Assembly (NCBI GenBank): GCA_031316115.1
Contig: JALDRC010000010.1
Span: 1-64,000 of the forward strand
Direction: 5' to 3'
DNA: 64,000 bases
Source: Nitrososphaeraceae archaeon
Lineage (GTDB): Archaea; Thermoproteota; Nitrososphaeria; Nitrososphaerales; Nitrososphaeraceae
Part shown: piece by piece, positions 36,391-46,120 of the stretch
Layout of the letters: each line of letters begins with the position of its first letter
Numbering within the stretch: position 1 is the stretch's first letter
Notes under the pieces: model-generated
Seen by the model: the letters and a program-made list of their open reading frames with translations, nothing else
What the model was told of the DNA's origin: nothing
The model's database searches: none
Position numbers and translations under genes: made by a program

Positions 36391-37537
36391 TTGATTGATA
36401 ATAACACCGAAAATATTAACTTTTGGTTTTCTCAAAAAATTAAAAAGTATAAAATAATTGAAAAATCTTTAAAATTTAGTCACCAAGAGGCAATAGTTGA
36501 TTGGGATCACTGCTTAGTTTCTATTGTGGGAAAAAAGTCTGGGAAAACCAGGATTGTGTTAAGGAGTAGCTCAGAACATATTAGCAGGTATATTGGTAGA
36601 ACAAAAACAAAAGAAATTGAATTAAGATATATGATAGGTATCGATATTTCTTCTATTTCTGAACCTTTAATTGAAGATTATGAAGTGAATAAAGATCAAG
36701 TTAGAAAACATTTACCAAATGAAACTAGAAAACATATAAAACGAGTAGTTTTTAAACTAGATGATAAATATTGGTTATGGGAAGAACATTTATCAACATT
36801 TATCAGATATCCCTTTAGAAGATACAAATATCTATAAATTATATTTATATACAAACCATTATCTTCAAAAAAAAGATCATATAGATTCTGATATAAATGA
36901 TCTCTTTAGAGTAACTATAGATCTAAAAAAAATTAATAACGAGATGGAGGATGAAATTCTTCCAATTATATTTCAACCTGCAATTGATGAATTGAAAAAC
37001 TTTTTACGTGAAATTCATTGCTATCTTGTAGAACCAAACATAATAGAAGTCACACTTATCTTTAACAATGAAGAATTAAGAAAGTTTTCACTTTTAAATA
37101 AATTATATGAAAAGATTAGATTAATAGTTTATGGAAGAATTATGGATATAGAAACATTCAGGATTTATTTTGACCCTAATGATAAGGTTAAAAACAATAA
37201 AAATTTTACATTTCAGAACATATATAGTAATATCAATAATAACCAATATGGGATTGAATACGATACTATTCATGGAGACTCACCACCAGATGTTCCTCTA
37301 AGGAAAGTCAAATACTATTTCCTAGATTATAATCATCCGATAGTCTTCATAAATACCTCTAATCATGCTATGGCAGAAAATGATAATAATCATGAAATTT
37401 GGAGATGGGAATATATTCCGTTTGTAAATGATTCCCCTGTTGTATTTGGCACAAAATCAAGAAAGGAAATTGATAGTATTTATAAACCATTAAAACAAAG
37501 AATTTTAGAATTCTTGGGATCTGTTAATCTAAGATGA
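36391..37537 (+). pseudogene. Unknown soluble protein gene frameshifted by a 10-bp tandem duplication
   Basis: Two overlapping frames (36391-36837 and 36761-37537) belong to one gene. ACATTTATCA occurs twice in tandem at 36786-36795 and 36796-36805; with one copy the text reads continuously WLWEEHLSDIPLEDTNIYKL. The joined protein would have about 379 residues, start TTG at 36391, and be soluble and mixed alpha/beta. The N-part (KSGKTRIVLRSSSEHISRYI) is basic, and the C-part ends WRWEYIPFVNDSPVVFGTKS. I recognise no family. Upstream it faces the PNGase-like gene with a 260-bp gap that could hold shared control sites; minus-strand scraps near 36270-36340 resemble an IS6 tail. Confidence 0.7.
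36786..36805 (+). repeat. 10-bp perfect tandem duplication
   Basis: ACATTTATCA is directly repeated within the gene at 36391-37537 and shifts its frame by one base. Confidence 0.95.
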
Positions 37538-37708
37538 CATTCCCCTCTATTAATTCAAAATTATAATTATTATGTAATATTGTAGAAATACATATATAAA
37601 AACAAATTAGTGTATCTAGCCATATGGATAAAATAGATTATATTCCGATAGTTTAAACGCCTAATCATCCTTAGAAATTTCTATTCTGTCTTTTAATCAT
37701 CCCCCTTA

Positions 37709-38905
37709 TTAATAAGAATGATGCTCCTGGTAATTAGTATTTGATGAAATTATAAACTGGTCGATAATATTCTTATCAGAAGGAGAGTTGGTAGCAGTAT
37801 TAGCTGCAGAAGCAGTATTGATAAAATAATATCCATTTTCATTATCATCATATTGAGAGGAATAATCTTCGTTTGCATAAAAAGTTCCTACCAGGGCATC
37901 ACTAGAATGAACATCTATATTCAGAAACCCAAATTGTTTATCATAGTAATTAGCAACAAATGGTACATCACCTTTAACATCATAAAGAGACCTTCCTCCA
38001 GTACCTATTATCAGATAAACAACTCCTCCATTATCGCTATTATAGTCATTATTGTCATTAACATATGTTATAATAGGAGTTTCAGAACTGTCATCTCCGC
38101 CATTATTATTATATTTTAATGGAAATGTCCTTTGATAATTGTGATTATCACTACTAAATACTAAATCAACTCCGTATTTATCAAACAGAGGATGATATAT
38201 ATCTCGAATATCAGAATCACCTGGATGTTTGGATGGTGCAGTATAAATCGGAATAGATTCTACAACAAAAGTCCAATCAATTTTCGGATTTGAAGCAGCA
38301 CTTTTTAAATCTTGTTCAATGAACTTATATTGAGCTGAACCTAGTTTATAATCAATATATGGATCTATCATAGTAACATGTACATTATTTTTATCAAAAG
38401 AATAATATGTTTTTTCTAGATTGAATGGTTTTAAATATTGATTAATTACTCCATATTTTCCACCATTGGTATCACTATATTCATGATCTCCCATGGCGAT
38501 CTTCATCTTTGATTGTATTGGTTGTATTATTTCAAACCAACAATCTGCAGAATTTTTATAACTTAGATCACCTGCTGCGATAACCAATTCAGGATCCTTA
38601 TTTTGAATATTTTCAACTGTTTTTTTTGTGTCATCTCCACAGCCCCAATCTCCTGCAACTGCGATATTGAAGACTACATCATTGTTGTGGTAGCTATTTC
38701 CATAATCATTATTATTATTAGTTGTACTTACCTCGCTATCAGAATCTGAACCAAATTCTGAATCAAATAGATCAGATAATGTAAAAGAATCATTTTGTAT
38801 ATCTTTATCTGCATATAAGAATTCGGTAGAGAAAATACTGGATAAGGGTAACATCGTTGTAAAACATATCGTTAAAGTCAACAATTTTTTTTTAGTGTTT
38901 ATCAT
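37709..38905 (-). CDS. Secreted calcineurin-like phosphoesterase (purple-acid-phosphatase type) with altered metal ligands
   Basis: This 398-residue protein has a signal sequence (1-32) and an Asp/Ser/Asn-rich linker to about 77. A metallophosphoesterase domain follows with GDWG (85-88), GDLSY (112-116), GDHEY (139-143), a FDKYGVDLVFSSDNHNYQRT block and GTGGRSLYD. The usual motifs would be GNH, a histidine in the VxxH-PLY segment, and GHxHxY. Here they are GDH, VESIPIY and SDNHNY, so one Asn is Asp and two metal-binding His positions are Ser and Asp. The fold is certain but activity is doubtful or uses a different metal centre. ATG at 38905. Single gene. Confidence 0.8.
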   Translation of the reverse strand: MINTKKKLLTLTICFTTMLPLSSIFSTEFLYADKDIQNDSFTLSDLFDSEFGSDSDSEVSTTNNNNDYGNSYHNNDVVFNIAVAGDWGCGDDTKKTVENIQNKDPELVIAAGDLSYKNSADCWFEIIQPIQSKMKIAMGDHEYSDTNGGKYGVINQYLKPFNLEKTYYSFDKNNVHVTMIDPYIDYKLGSAQYKFIEQDLKSAASNPKIDWTFVVESIPIYTAPSKHPGDSDIRDIYHPLFDKYGVDLVFSSDNHNYQRTFPLKYNNNGGDDSSETPIITYVNDNNDYNSDNGGVVYLIIGTGGRSLYDVKGDVPFVANYYDKQFGFLNIDVHSSDALVGTFYANEDYSSQYDDNENGYYFINTASAANTATNSPSDKNIIDQFIISSNTNYQEHHSY

Positions 38906-39547
38906 TAAACATCGCTGAATCGAATATAGTATTTAGATCATAAAAGCAACATGATCATAGATTATTTGGTCAAAAGTTTATATTTTAGAGTCAAATAACA
39001 TTATATAGTAAATATAGATTTTAAATATAAAGAAAATAAATGGCTATATTAGAAATTTATTATTGATTCTTCTACCATATTAAGGCATCATAGTATTGTT
39101 TTAGAAAAATACTTATATTTTAGATCTGGATTTTATCTTCTAAACTATTATTGTTAAATATTGACGATAATTTTTTTGATATAATTAGTATTTATTTTTG
39201 GTATCTTAATATTTTTTGTCAAATCTAAGTTTGTAGGAAATGATGTATTACGATCACTGTATATTATAGAGAAAAAGGTTTATTGGAATTTTATACAGAA
39301 TGTATGTCAATAAGTATAAACTATATTTTTGTTATACTTTTCGACTAAAATTCATTTTTTTCCCAAAGAAAAAAATAATTACTTTTTTAATCAAATTTAC
39401 AAAAAAGGAGAGTATAAATCATTATTACATATGTGAAATATTCTTGATTTAATACCCAGTATTTGAAAATTTTCCTACAATAAACTGTATGTTTTATAAT
39501 TGAAGAAATTTTCATTTCTGTCTATATAATGAATCGATTATTGTGAA
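38906..39547. other. Gene-free stretch
   Basis: No gene, repeat or clear RNA structure is seen. Confidence 0.35.
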
Positions 39548-39847
39548 CTACTTCCTCTTCTCAAGAATAGAATCTATTTTTTCATCTAAAGATAGAATAT
39601 TTTGTAAAATATTTTCATGTTTTTTCTCCAATTCTTCTATATGTTTTAAAACTTTATCCTGGTCAATAGTGGTTTTCTTTTGCCTGTTGTAAATCCACCA
39701 AGATATTACCACACCAATTAATACACCTACAATCAAGCCAACCCATGTACTTGCAGCATTTGACATGTCATCAAATTGCTTTGAGCATTCATATACAGCC
39801 GAATTCCATTCAGGTAGACATCCCCAAATTCCTAGAATTGCAAACAT
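39548..39847 (-). CDS. Single-pass membrane protein with cytosolic coiled coil
   Basis: This 99-residue protein has a short N-terminal region with two cysteines (WGCLPEW and YECSKQ), one clear membrane helix (about 33-53, STWVGLIVGVLIGVVISWWI), then NRQKK and a heptad coiled coil (DKVLKHIEELEKKHENILQN, LSLDEKIDSILEKR). The positive-inside rule puts the coil in the cytoplasm and the cysteines outside. It probably oligomerises. ATG at 39847. No family recognised. Confidence 0.6.
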   Translation of the reverse strand: MFAILGIWGCLPEWNSAVYECSKQFDDMSNAASTWVGLIVGVLIGVVISWWIYNRQKKTTIDQDKVLKHIEELEKKHENILQNILSLDEKIDSILEKRK

Positions 39848-40215
39848 ATAAGTTGAAAGTAAGAGTTGTTATGATTTATTTTTTATCTCTAAAAATATTA
39901 TTCTCCCTATGAAAGAATGAGTTGTTCTTGTCCAATATATCATATAGATTAACCATCGAATCTGTAACCTGCGAAAAATTTCTCTTTCACTTTCATGTAT
40001 TTATGAATTTAAAAATTTTTATCCTTTTGAAATTTTTATCGATAATATTAAAATATAGAAATTGTTAAAATGTTTTTATCTCCTTTGATCAATATTTTTT
40101 TAATAATTCAAACATACTTTACTAAATAATCCTTTATTGTTTATTTTGAATATGTCTTAAAATAATTTCAAAATTCAAAGAATAGGTTTTGATAGCTTTG
40201 TTTAATCTACGATAT
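39848..40215. other. Gene-free stretch
   Basis: No gene or structured element recognised. Confidence 0.35.
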
Positions 40216-40539
40216 TTATTTATTGAATTTGCGATATTGTGCTATTATATTATTACAATTCATGCATTTGTATTCACCTTTTTCTAATAATATAACTCCT
40301 TCCCCAACATTTTCATTTAGATTTTCATATTCAATTCTAGGAGAACCAGAATATTCTTTAGCACACTTTTTACAGTAATATCTCAAAAATTTCTCACTAT
40401 CTAGTCTTCCGATATGTCCCAAGAACAAATGTGGTACTCCTAAATTGAATTGTAGTTCTTCCTCTTCGGATAGATTAACAAAAGCATAACCACCTGAACC
40501 TAATACCTTCTTTTCTTCTAGAACTTCATCCTTGTTCAA
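40216..40539 (-). CDS. Small zinc-ribbon protein
   Basis: This 107-residue soluble protein has two CxxC knuckles 35 residues apart: YYCKKCAKEY (Cys 56/59) and YKCMNCNNII (Cys 92/95). They would form one zinc ribbon around a variable insert. The N-terminal part GVPHLFLGHIGRLDSEKFLRY looks like the folded core. Zinc ribbons of this size are commonly nucleic-acid or protein adaptors. ATG at 40539; single gene. Confidence 0.65.
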   Translation of the reverse strand: MNKDEVLEEKKVLGSGGYAFVNLSEEEELQFNLGVPHLFLGHIGRLDSEKFLRYYCKKCAKEYSGSPRIEYENLNENVGEGVILLEKGEYKCMNCNNIIAQYRKFNK

Positions 40540-41238
40540 ATAGAGTATCTATATAATTATCAATTCTAGAATTAAACTTTTTATGCAAATCCAATTTTAT
40601 ATTATATCATTTCTAGGTGAAATAATAGATTATGACTTCAAAGATGGTCAGAGGTAAAGATATATTTCTAGAATTAAAACATAGATAATTAATAATAATA
40701 TTTAGGAGGGATGTTAGCTCACCGAAAGAGCTTTCGCTATGAATGTTCTATTCTGACAACATAGGTTGTTTAACTCTCCGAAATAGAACATCCGCTATTG
40801 TTGTAACGTATTCTTCGTATTTGTAAATTAAATAGTAATGTCAGATTTTTAGTTATCATTATTTTGATACATCTTTATTCTAATAAATTAATGACTATAA
40901 TATTGGAGTTTTTACCTTATATCAACTAAGAGGAGATTGTTTTGTCCCTATAATAACAGACGATAAGATTAAACAACCTAAAATAAAAAATTTAAAAAAT
41001 CATTAGATAAAGAAACAACTTTTTTCTTATCTTTAATACAAAAATCAAAGAAGATATTGAAAAAATGTTAGATTTAATAATTAGTATATAATAACTTTAT
41101 AAATAAGTGTATTAAATTGAATAGTTCAATTCTCCATAATGTTTGGAATAACCTTTCTTTCCTCAATTACATTGGAAAACATAATTTGTTCAAATTCTGT
41201 CTCAATATATTTATTTAAAAATTAGACAGAAATAGAAA
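40540..41238. other. Gene-free stretch holding a structured repeat
   Basis: No protein gene. The region contains the paired element at 40712-40797; the rest is A+T-rich with no recognised signal. Confidence 0.35.
40712..40797 (+). ncRNA. Candidate structured RNA or regulatory element (two related half-elements)
   Basis: Two related blocks, TTAGCTCACCGAAAGAG ... CGCTAT (from 40714) and TTAACTCTCCGAAATAG ... CGCTAT (from about 40770), lie about 57 bp apart. The first contains CGAAAG-AG-CTTTCG. GAATGTTCTATTC at 40741-40753 can pair with GAAATAGAACATC at 40779-40791, enclosing an inner ACAAC/GTTGT hairpin. The structure stands in otherwise unstructured AT-rich DNA. The strand is arbitrary. No known RNA family is claimed. 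Confidence 0.35.
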
Positions 41239-41523
41239 ATGAAGCAAAAGGATCCATCCCACACACCTAAAAAGTTCAATAAACATCATCACCGTGAAGA
41301 ATTCTTCCTTTACAAAGACATAAACGAAAAAGATGCTTTATGTCCTAGTTGCAACCATCCGTTATGTAGACACAAGAAAAAAAGTCCTCATCACTGCACT
41401 ACGAAATTATGTAATTGTAAACTTTCAAGACTTGAGTCAAAGACAGATTATTTCAAGTTGTTTATGAAAGAAAGAAGGGATCAAAAAAATAATGAATCTG
41501 TTTTTAATTATATAGATACTTAA
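41239..41523 (+). CDS. Small Cys/His-rich zinc-binding protein
   Basis: This 94-residue soluble protein has a His-rich basic N-terminus (KFNKHHHREEFF) and a compact cluster CPSCNHPLCRHKKKSPHHC with CNCKL, giving six cysteines and several histidines at about 36-62. This probably binds one or two zinc ions. The C-terminal third is a charged helix (FKLFMKERRDQKN). Such CPxCNHPL proteins recur in thaumarchaeal genomes as far as I recall, with no known role. ATG at 41239; the next gene on the same strand starts 90 bp downstream. Confidence 0.6.
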   Translation: MKQKDPSHTPKKFNKHHHREEFFLYKDINEKDALCPSCNHPLCRHKKKSPHHCTTKLCNCKLSRLESKTDYFKLFMKERRDQKNNESVFNYIDT

Positions 41524-41613
41524 TTATTATAGAATATTGAAAAAAACATAAAGATACTATTTGTTTTTTAAAACCACATACTTTTTATCAAATATCATTT
41601 ATATACAAGCTAA

Positions 41614-41994
41614 TTGAAAACCATTTACTACGTATTTATAGGATTTTTTATTGTTGTAGTAGTAAGCTTATTTTTTATTTTAAAAGAGATAGATAAAAAA
41701 CCATATGCGTTAGAAATTGATGCTATTAAAGATAAAACTGATGTTGCAGGTACTTTTTACAGGGTCAAAGTGACAAATACAGGAACCAATCCTCTCACAG
41801 GATTAACGGTAAACTTGGGGAAAGGAGATATTCAAAACATGGATTTATTGGAAGCCGGACAATCATTTTTCTTTTATCCTAAACCAGATACTAATATTAC
41901 CAAAGTGAAAGTTACAACTCATGAAGGAATAGAAGAAGAAAAGGATTACAGATCTCCGTTGAAAGGATTAGGATTACCAGGTAGTGGTAGATAA
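41614..41994 (+). CDS. Membrane-anchored beta-sandwich protein
   Basis: This 126-residue protein has an N-terminal anchor (4-24) and an external domain ALEIDAIKDKTDVAGTFYRV, VTNTGTNPLTGLTVNLG, MDLLEAGQSFFFYP and ITKVKVTTHEG. The KVTNTGTNPLTGL pattern is that of CARDB/FxLYD-like immunoglobulin-fold modules. It ends Gly/Pro-rich (LKGLGLPGSGR). TTG start at 41614; no ATG occurs before the anchor. The role is presumably extracellular protein contact. Confidence 0.6.
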   Translation: MKTIYYVFIGFFIVVVVSLFFILKEIDKKPYALEIDAIKDKTDVAGTFYRVKVTNTGTNPLTGLTVNLGKGDIQNMDLLEAGQSFFFYPKPDTNITKVKVTTHEGIEEEKDYRSPLKGLGLPGSGR

Positions 41995-42947
41995 TCATCT
42001 ATTGTATAAATTTTTTATGTCACCATAATATAACATTAATCAATTAAACTTTCAGTATATTATAAGAACATTATAGGATAAATCATGTCTATAAAGGGGT
42101 TTGAAAATCTGTCAGAGTTCAAATAAGTATTAAGCAGATCCAATGGAGTAATATTTACTAATATCAAGAATATAGCAACATAATCATAAAAATGATAGAA
42201 CTTTACATTTAGAAATCTCCAATAACCAGTTCAATTTTTTATAAATATACAGATCCAAACTTGCTGCTCTTTACAAAAGAATGACAAAAAAGATTTCCTT
42301 ATAATAACGACAATAATTTTAATTACATGAATGATATCGATTACTTTTTTGTATTTGGAATAACTTTGAATAGAATAGAATAGCAAATTTAGAATAAAAA
42401 CTTCCAGAACTAGTTTTAGTTTTTTATTTTTATCAGTATAAAATTTTGTTTGAATTAATCAGAATATCCAATTCAATTGATAGAATTATTAACATCTGAC
42501 TTTAAGTCCCTTTTCATAGAGAAAATGCACTCATAGACTGTATATTCTCGACATTAATTAGAAAAAAGGTAAATAATAATCTAAATATTTAAGATTACGA
42601 TACTCCTCAAAGATTGCCTATGTACACCATAATATAGTTCAAATTTAGATTAATTTTTCTGCTTTTGAATGTAAATTATTAAAAATAATCTTTATTTTTT
42701 ATTTGAATTTCTACTTTTCTACAATCATGGAAAAATCATTTACTTTTATTGTTGTAATTATCAACAACAAACTCACTTCATTCCCCGTCCTAAATTCGCA
42801 TTATTCTTTCTTTTATTTTATATACTATACATGGTTAATATGTTTCTTATTACTAGTTTGAATACGAGTAAACATATCTGAATTAGTCTGAACGTGTTGA
42901 TAACCAAAAGACATATAAGAAAAAATACCAAATATATTAAATAGTGA
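41995..42947. other. Long gene-free stretch
   Basis: I see no gene, relic or structured element here. Confidence 0.35.
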
Positions 42948-43151
42948 TTGAATAAGAAAATGAGAAAGGGTCAAAAATTAATCAAAACAGTTTTTCACAA
43001 GTACTATTCTGGCACTGGTGAAAATGCATCACAAGCATTCAATCCATTCAATCTTAAGACGTTAGATGAACAACTTCTAAGATTAGTAATAGGCAATATT
43101 CATGATATGCCAGATGAAGAATTTGATAAAATAATATCAGCTAATAACTAA
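42948..43151 (+). CDS. Small hypothetical protein
   Basis: This 67-residue soluble, mostly helical protein starts MNKKMRKGQKLIKTVFHKYY and ends DMPDEEFDKIISANN. The start is TTG at 42948; ATG at 42960 (Met-5) is an alternative. The middle (GENASQAFNPFNLKTLDEQL) is balanced in composition, unlike chance frames around it. It stands alone in a long non-coding region. Confidence 0.45.
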   Translation: MNKKMRKGQKLIKTVFHKYYSGTGENASQAFNPFNLKTLDEQLLRLVIGNIHDMPDEEFDKIISANN

Positions 43152-44262
43152 TTCCAATAATTTTATTTTTGTATTATAATATTTGTATGGTATTTCTGCG
43201 GGTCGAGTCAATAATATACTTAAAAATTACTTACCTATAATGATACATGTTCTTGATCTATATTCCTATAAAGTTAATGATAGGTCAGAAGATTAATTTC
43301 ACTATTTACATTTGGTAATGAGCCGAGTTGCCCAAGTAATATAATAACACTTTGCTTTTACTTTTATATCTACTATCATTTTATAAGTTGTAATAACATT
43401 TTAATCTAACATTTAAAATTGATTTGTTTTCAGAAATATGAAGAATAAATAATTGAGTCAATCCAGAATAGAAAAAATATTTGTCGTTTTTATAGATTGT
43501 TTAAGAATTTAGTTATTTTAATTATGTGAAAACAATTTAAATTCCTCCAACCATCTTTTCAGCCATATTGTCTTTTCTATTCGCTGACCATTATCTGCAA
43601 GTCAATTATATATTATAACTAGATGTGCGTTTTATTTAAGAAAAATTTACATCCATGAAAGTATTGAATTCTGATTACATTTTATGTAATCTCCATATAT
43701 TTTTATATTAAGAGGTAAGACAAATTTAATATACATAAATATGATCGCTTAAATCTTGTCCTATTTTAAATAACATGTTTTTTGTTTAAGGAGGTAATAT
43801 TCTTACTATTTTAACAAGTAGTGAAATTGCTAAGATCATGTCAAAATGATATAGTTAATAGAGATTTATCAAAACTATTTTGTTATAATTCCTAAATTTC
43901 TTTAACAACATAAAAAACTTCACTTTTTAAATATTCTTGTTGTAGGAAATGAAGTTTCACTTAACTATAAAGATAATATTGTGTATAATTTATAGGAATG
44001 AAAATATATACTTTTTATATACAAGATAAAGGGGAAGAGGAGAATAGATAAATTAAATTTTTAACGAATCAATAAAACTTTGAAAATATGATTAGATTCA
44101 ATCGAATAATCTAAGTAACAAACTATACGCATTATTTAACAAAATCCAAGGTTTAACAGATTTAATCATCCAGGCTATCAAACGCGAAAATCCCAAATCA
44201 TATGTATGTGTTGTTATCTTTTTACTTGATTTAAAAACATTATATATTTTTATTACACTTAT
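43152..44262. other. Long gene-free stretch
   Basis: No supportable gene. GAGCCGAGTTGCCCAAG at about 43321-43337 resembles the 5' end of a tRNA but no cloverleaf follows. Confidence 0.35.
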
Positions 44263-44760
44263 TTGATCACTATGGATTTAATCAATATGGTTATAACCTC
44301 ATTATTTTTAGCTGCAGGACTAGGAGGAGTAGAATTTATCTATATCCTGACCATATATTATACAGGTGCATTAATTGTTTCTACTATTTTACTGATAATC
44401 ACCATCAAAAAGAATAGATTTGAAGGTGAATATCAGTTATATTCTAGGATTCTAGATGCTAGAACTAAACTACAAAATACTGAAATATTTACTAATATGG
44501 CCAAGGAAAGTCCGCTCTTTGCTGAGAGATTTAAGTTAGTTGATCCTAATGAATACTATACTATAATATCTTTAATCGATACAATTGAATTTATTTATCG
44601 AATTAACAAAAAGAAAATGATTGATAAAGAATTATGGCAGAGATGGGAACAGCATGCGAGAGGTATGATGACTATTCCAAAATTCAAAAAAATATGGAAT
44701 ATAACAAAAAAGTTTCACACTCGTGATTTTGTTAACTTTATGGATGCATTAGAATCTTGA
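44263..44760 (+). CDS. Two-helix membrane protein with cytosolic helical domain
   Basis: This 165-residue protein has a hydrophobic N-terminal region with two close membrane segments (about 5-20 and 25-47), then NRFEGEYQLYSRILDARTKL and an all-helical soluble domain rich in Phe/Tyr (SPLFAERF, YTIISLIDTIEFIYRI, ELWQRWEQHARGMM). This layout is like DUF4760-type proteins. TTG at 44263 or ATG at 44272 are both possible starts. It runs in the opposite direction to the glutamate-synthase-like operon and is convergent with its last gene. Confidence 0.5.
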   Translation: MITMDLINMVITSLFLAAGLGGVEFIYILTIYYTGALIVSTILLIITIKKNRFEGEYQLYSRILDARTKLQNTEIFTNMAKESPLFAERFKLVDPNEYYTIISLIDTIEFIYRINKKKMIDKELWQRWEQHARGMMTIPKFKKIWNITKKFHTRDFVNFMDALES

Positions 44761-44885
44761 AGATATTTATTCATCATTAATTTGTATCTAATAATAATAG
44801 ATAAATATCTATTCAAGTTAGCAAAGGAAATATCTTCTAACCCAGAACTTTTGAAGCTTAGATCACCTTGTTAGTTTTAAAGTTT

Positions 44886-45797
44886 TTATTTAGATTCAGC
44901 TGAAGTAATTTTTATAAACCTTTGAAAAGCGTATTCTTGACTATTCCCGTTATTGGTAATATATAAAATAGGATTATCTTGTGAAAAATTATCAAGTTCT
45001 CTTATTTCCAACTCAGTTTCGAATTTTTTCAATAATGATAAAATAACTTGATAATCTATATTTGTCAAACTTTGAATTTTGGCACCTTCTCCAACGGTAG
45101 TACCTTCGGGAGAATAAATCGAACCACCAACCATTCCAGGACCAAAAGACTTTCCTGGTGCTCCCAAATTTAACAATACTCCTCCTGACATGTAAAGACC
45201 TGAATTATATCCTGCTCCAAATGTTATCAAGCTCCCTCCTCTAGCTTGTCCCATGGCTCTTTCCATGCATCCCTTTCTGACTAGAATATCAACACCATTA
45301 CTACCATATGTTGCTTGATTATTTTGTCCTGCAAGTTCTGTGGCAAACCCATCAACAACAATCTTACCAGAATAACCCTTATCAGCCAATCCATTTTCAG
45401 AATGACCTTTTACTGTCCATGTTCCATGAAAATTACAACCCGCTGCAAAGAAATTTCCAACATTTCCATCTACAATTAGATCTAGTTTTATGGGTTCTCT
45501 GAAACTTAATATTCCAATCCTGTAAAGTGCCTTAGGGTTTTTTATAGTAATTTTATTTTCCCCTTCAATTATTTTCCTTTTTAGAATAGAATTTACTGCT
45601 CTTTCGAAGATTAGCGGCGAGGATGTGATATCCTTAAACTTTTCTAAGGATGCCTTCTTTACACCTTGAGGTAGATCTACTCTATATTCTTTATATAACA
45701 TAAAATTCAGCCGTTGAAATTGTACATCTGGATTTGATGTTTTAGACCCTATAGAGTTTGCAATGGATCTTATTTGATCAATATCTAGAATATACAA
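44886..45797 (-). CDS. GXGXG-domain subunit of a glutamate-synthase-like complex
   Basis: This 303-residue protein is equivalent to the C-terminal beta-helix (GXGXG, alpha-subunit domain 3) of glutamate synthase. Repeating glycine-rich coils are plain: SFREPIKLDLIVDGNVGNFF, GLADKGYSGKIVVDGFA, ELAGQNNQATYGSNGVDILV, MGQARGGSLITFGAGYNSGL, MSGGVLLNLGAPGKSFGPGM and YSPEGTTVGEGA. Separate polypeptides of this type occur in N-methylglutamate synthase (MgsB) and the Glx proteins. It lacks any catalytic cysteine and has a structural role. It is the last gene of the nitrogen cluster but is separated from the amidotransferase gene by 323 bp, so it may have its own promoter. Long N-terminal extension (1-90) of unknown role. 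Confidence 0.8.
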   Translation of the reverse strand: MYILDIDQIRSIANSIGSKTSNPDVQFQRLNFMLYKEYRVDLPQGVKKASLEKFKDITSSPLIFERAVNSILKRKIIEGENKITIKNPKALYRIGILSFREPIKLDLIVDGNVGNFFAAGCNFHGTWTVKGHSENGLADKGYSGKIVVDGFATELAGQNNQATYGSNGVDILVRKGCMERAMGQARGGSLITFGAGYNSGLYMSGGVLLNLGAPGKSFGPGMVGGSIYSPEGTTVGEGAKIQSLTNIDYQVILSLLKKFETELEIRELDNFSQDNPILYITNNGNSQEYAFQRFIKITSAESK

Positions 45798-46120
45798 TTT
45801 GTTTTATATCGAATATCTAGAAATGTTACTGATATATCTTTTATTCTATTACAAAAAGTTGACAACAATTTTAATAATTAAAAATTATCTCGACAGAGTT
45901 TTCTTTATCATTATCAGAATGAATAAAGAATTTAAAAGAAATAGAACTTGATTTTAAAAGAGATGTAATGGAAAAAGACCCTGGATATAGATTTTCATCC
46001 AAATAAAGTGAAATAATATTTATTAGATTTTCAAATATAGAAGCATATCAAGAGTCATTTTGTATTACAAGTTTTGTTTTGTATTTGAGATCACTTGCAT
46101 TAAAGATATTCAAACATTAT
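45798..46120. other. Gap inside the nitrogen operon
   Basis: These 323 bp between the amidotransferase and GXGXG genes hold no frame of note. They may contain a promoter for the last gene. Confidence 0.35.

Noticed and set aside
43318-43400. tRNA gene starting GAGCCGAGTTGCCCAAG
   Set aside because: No D, anticodon or T arms follow in the required positions.
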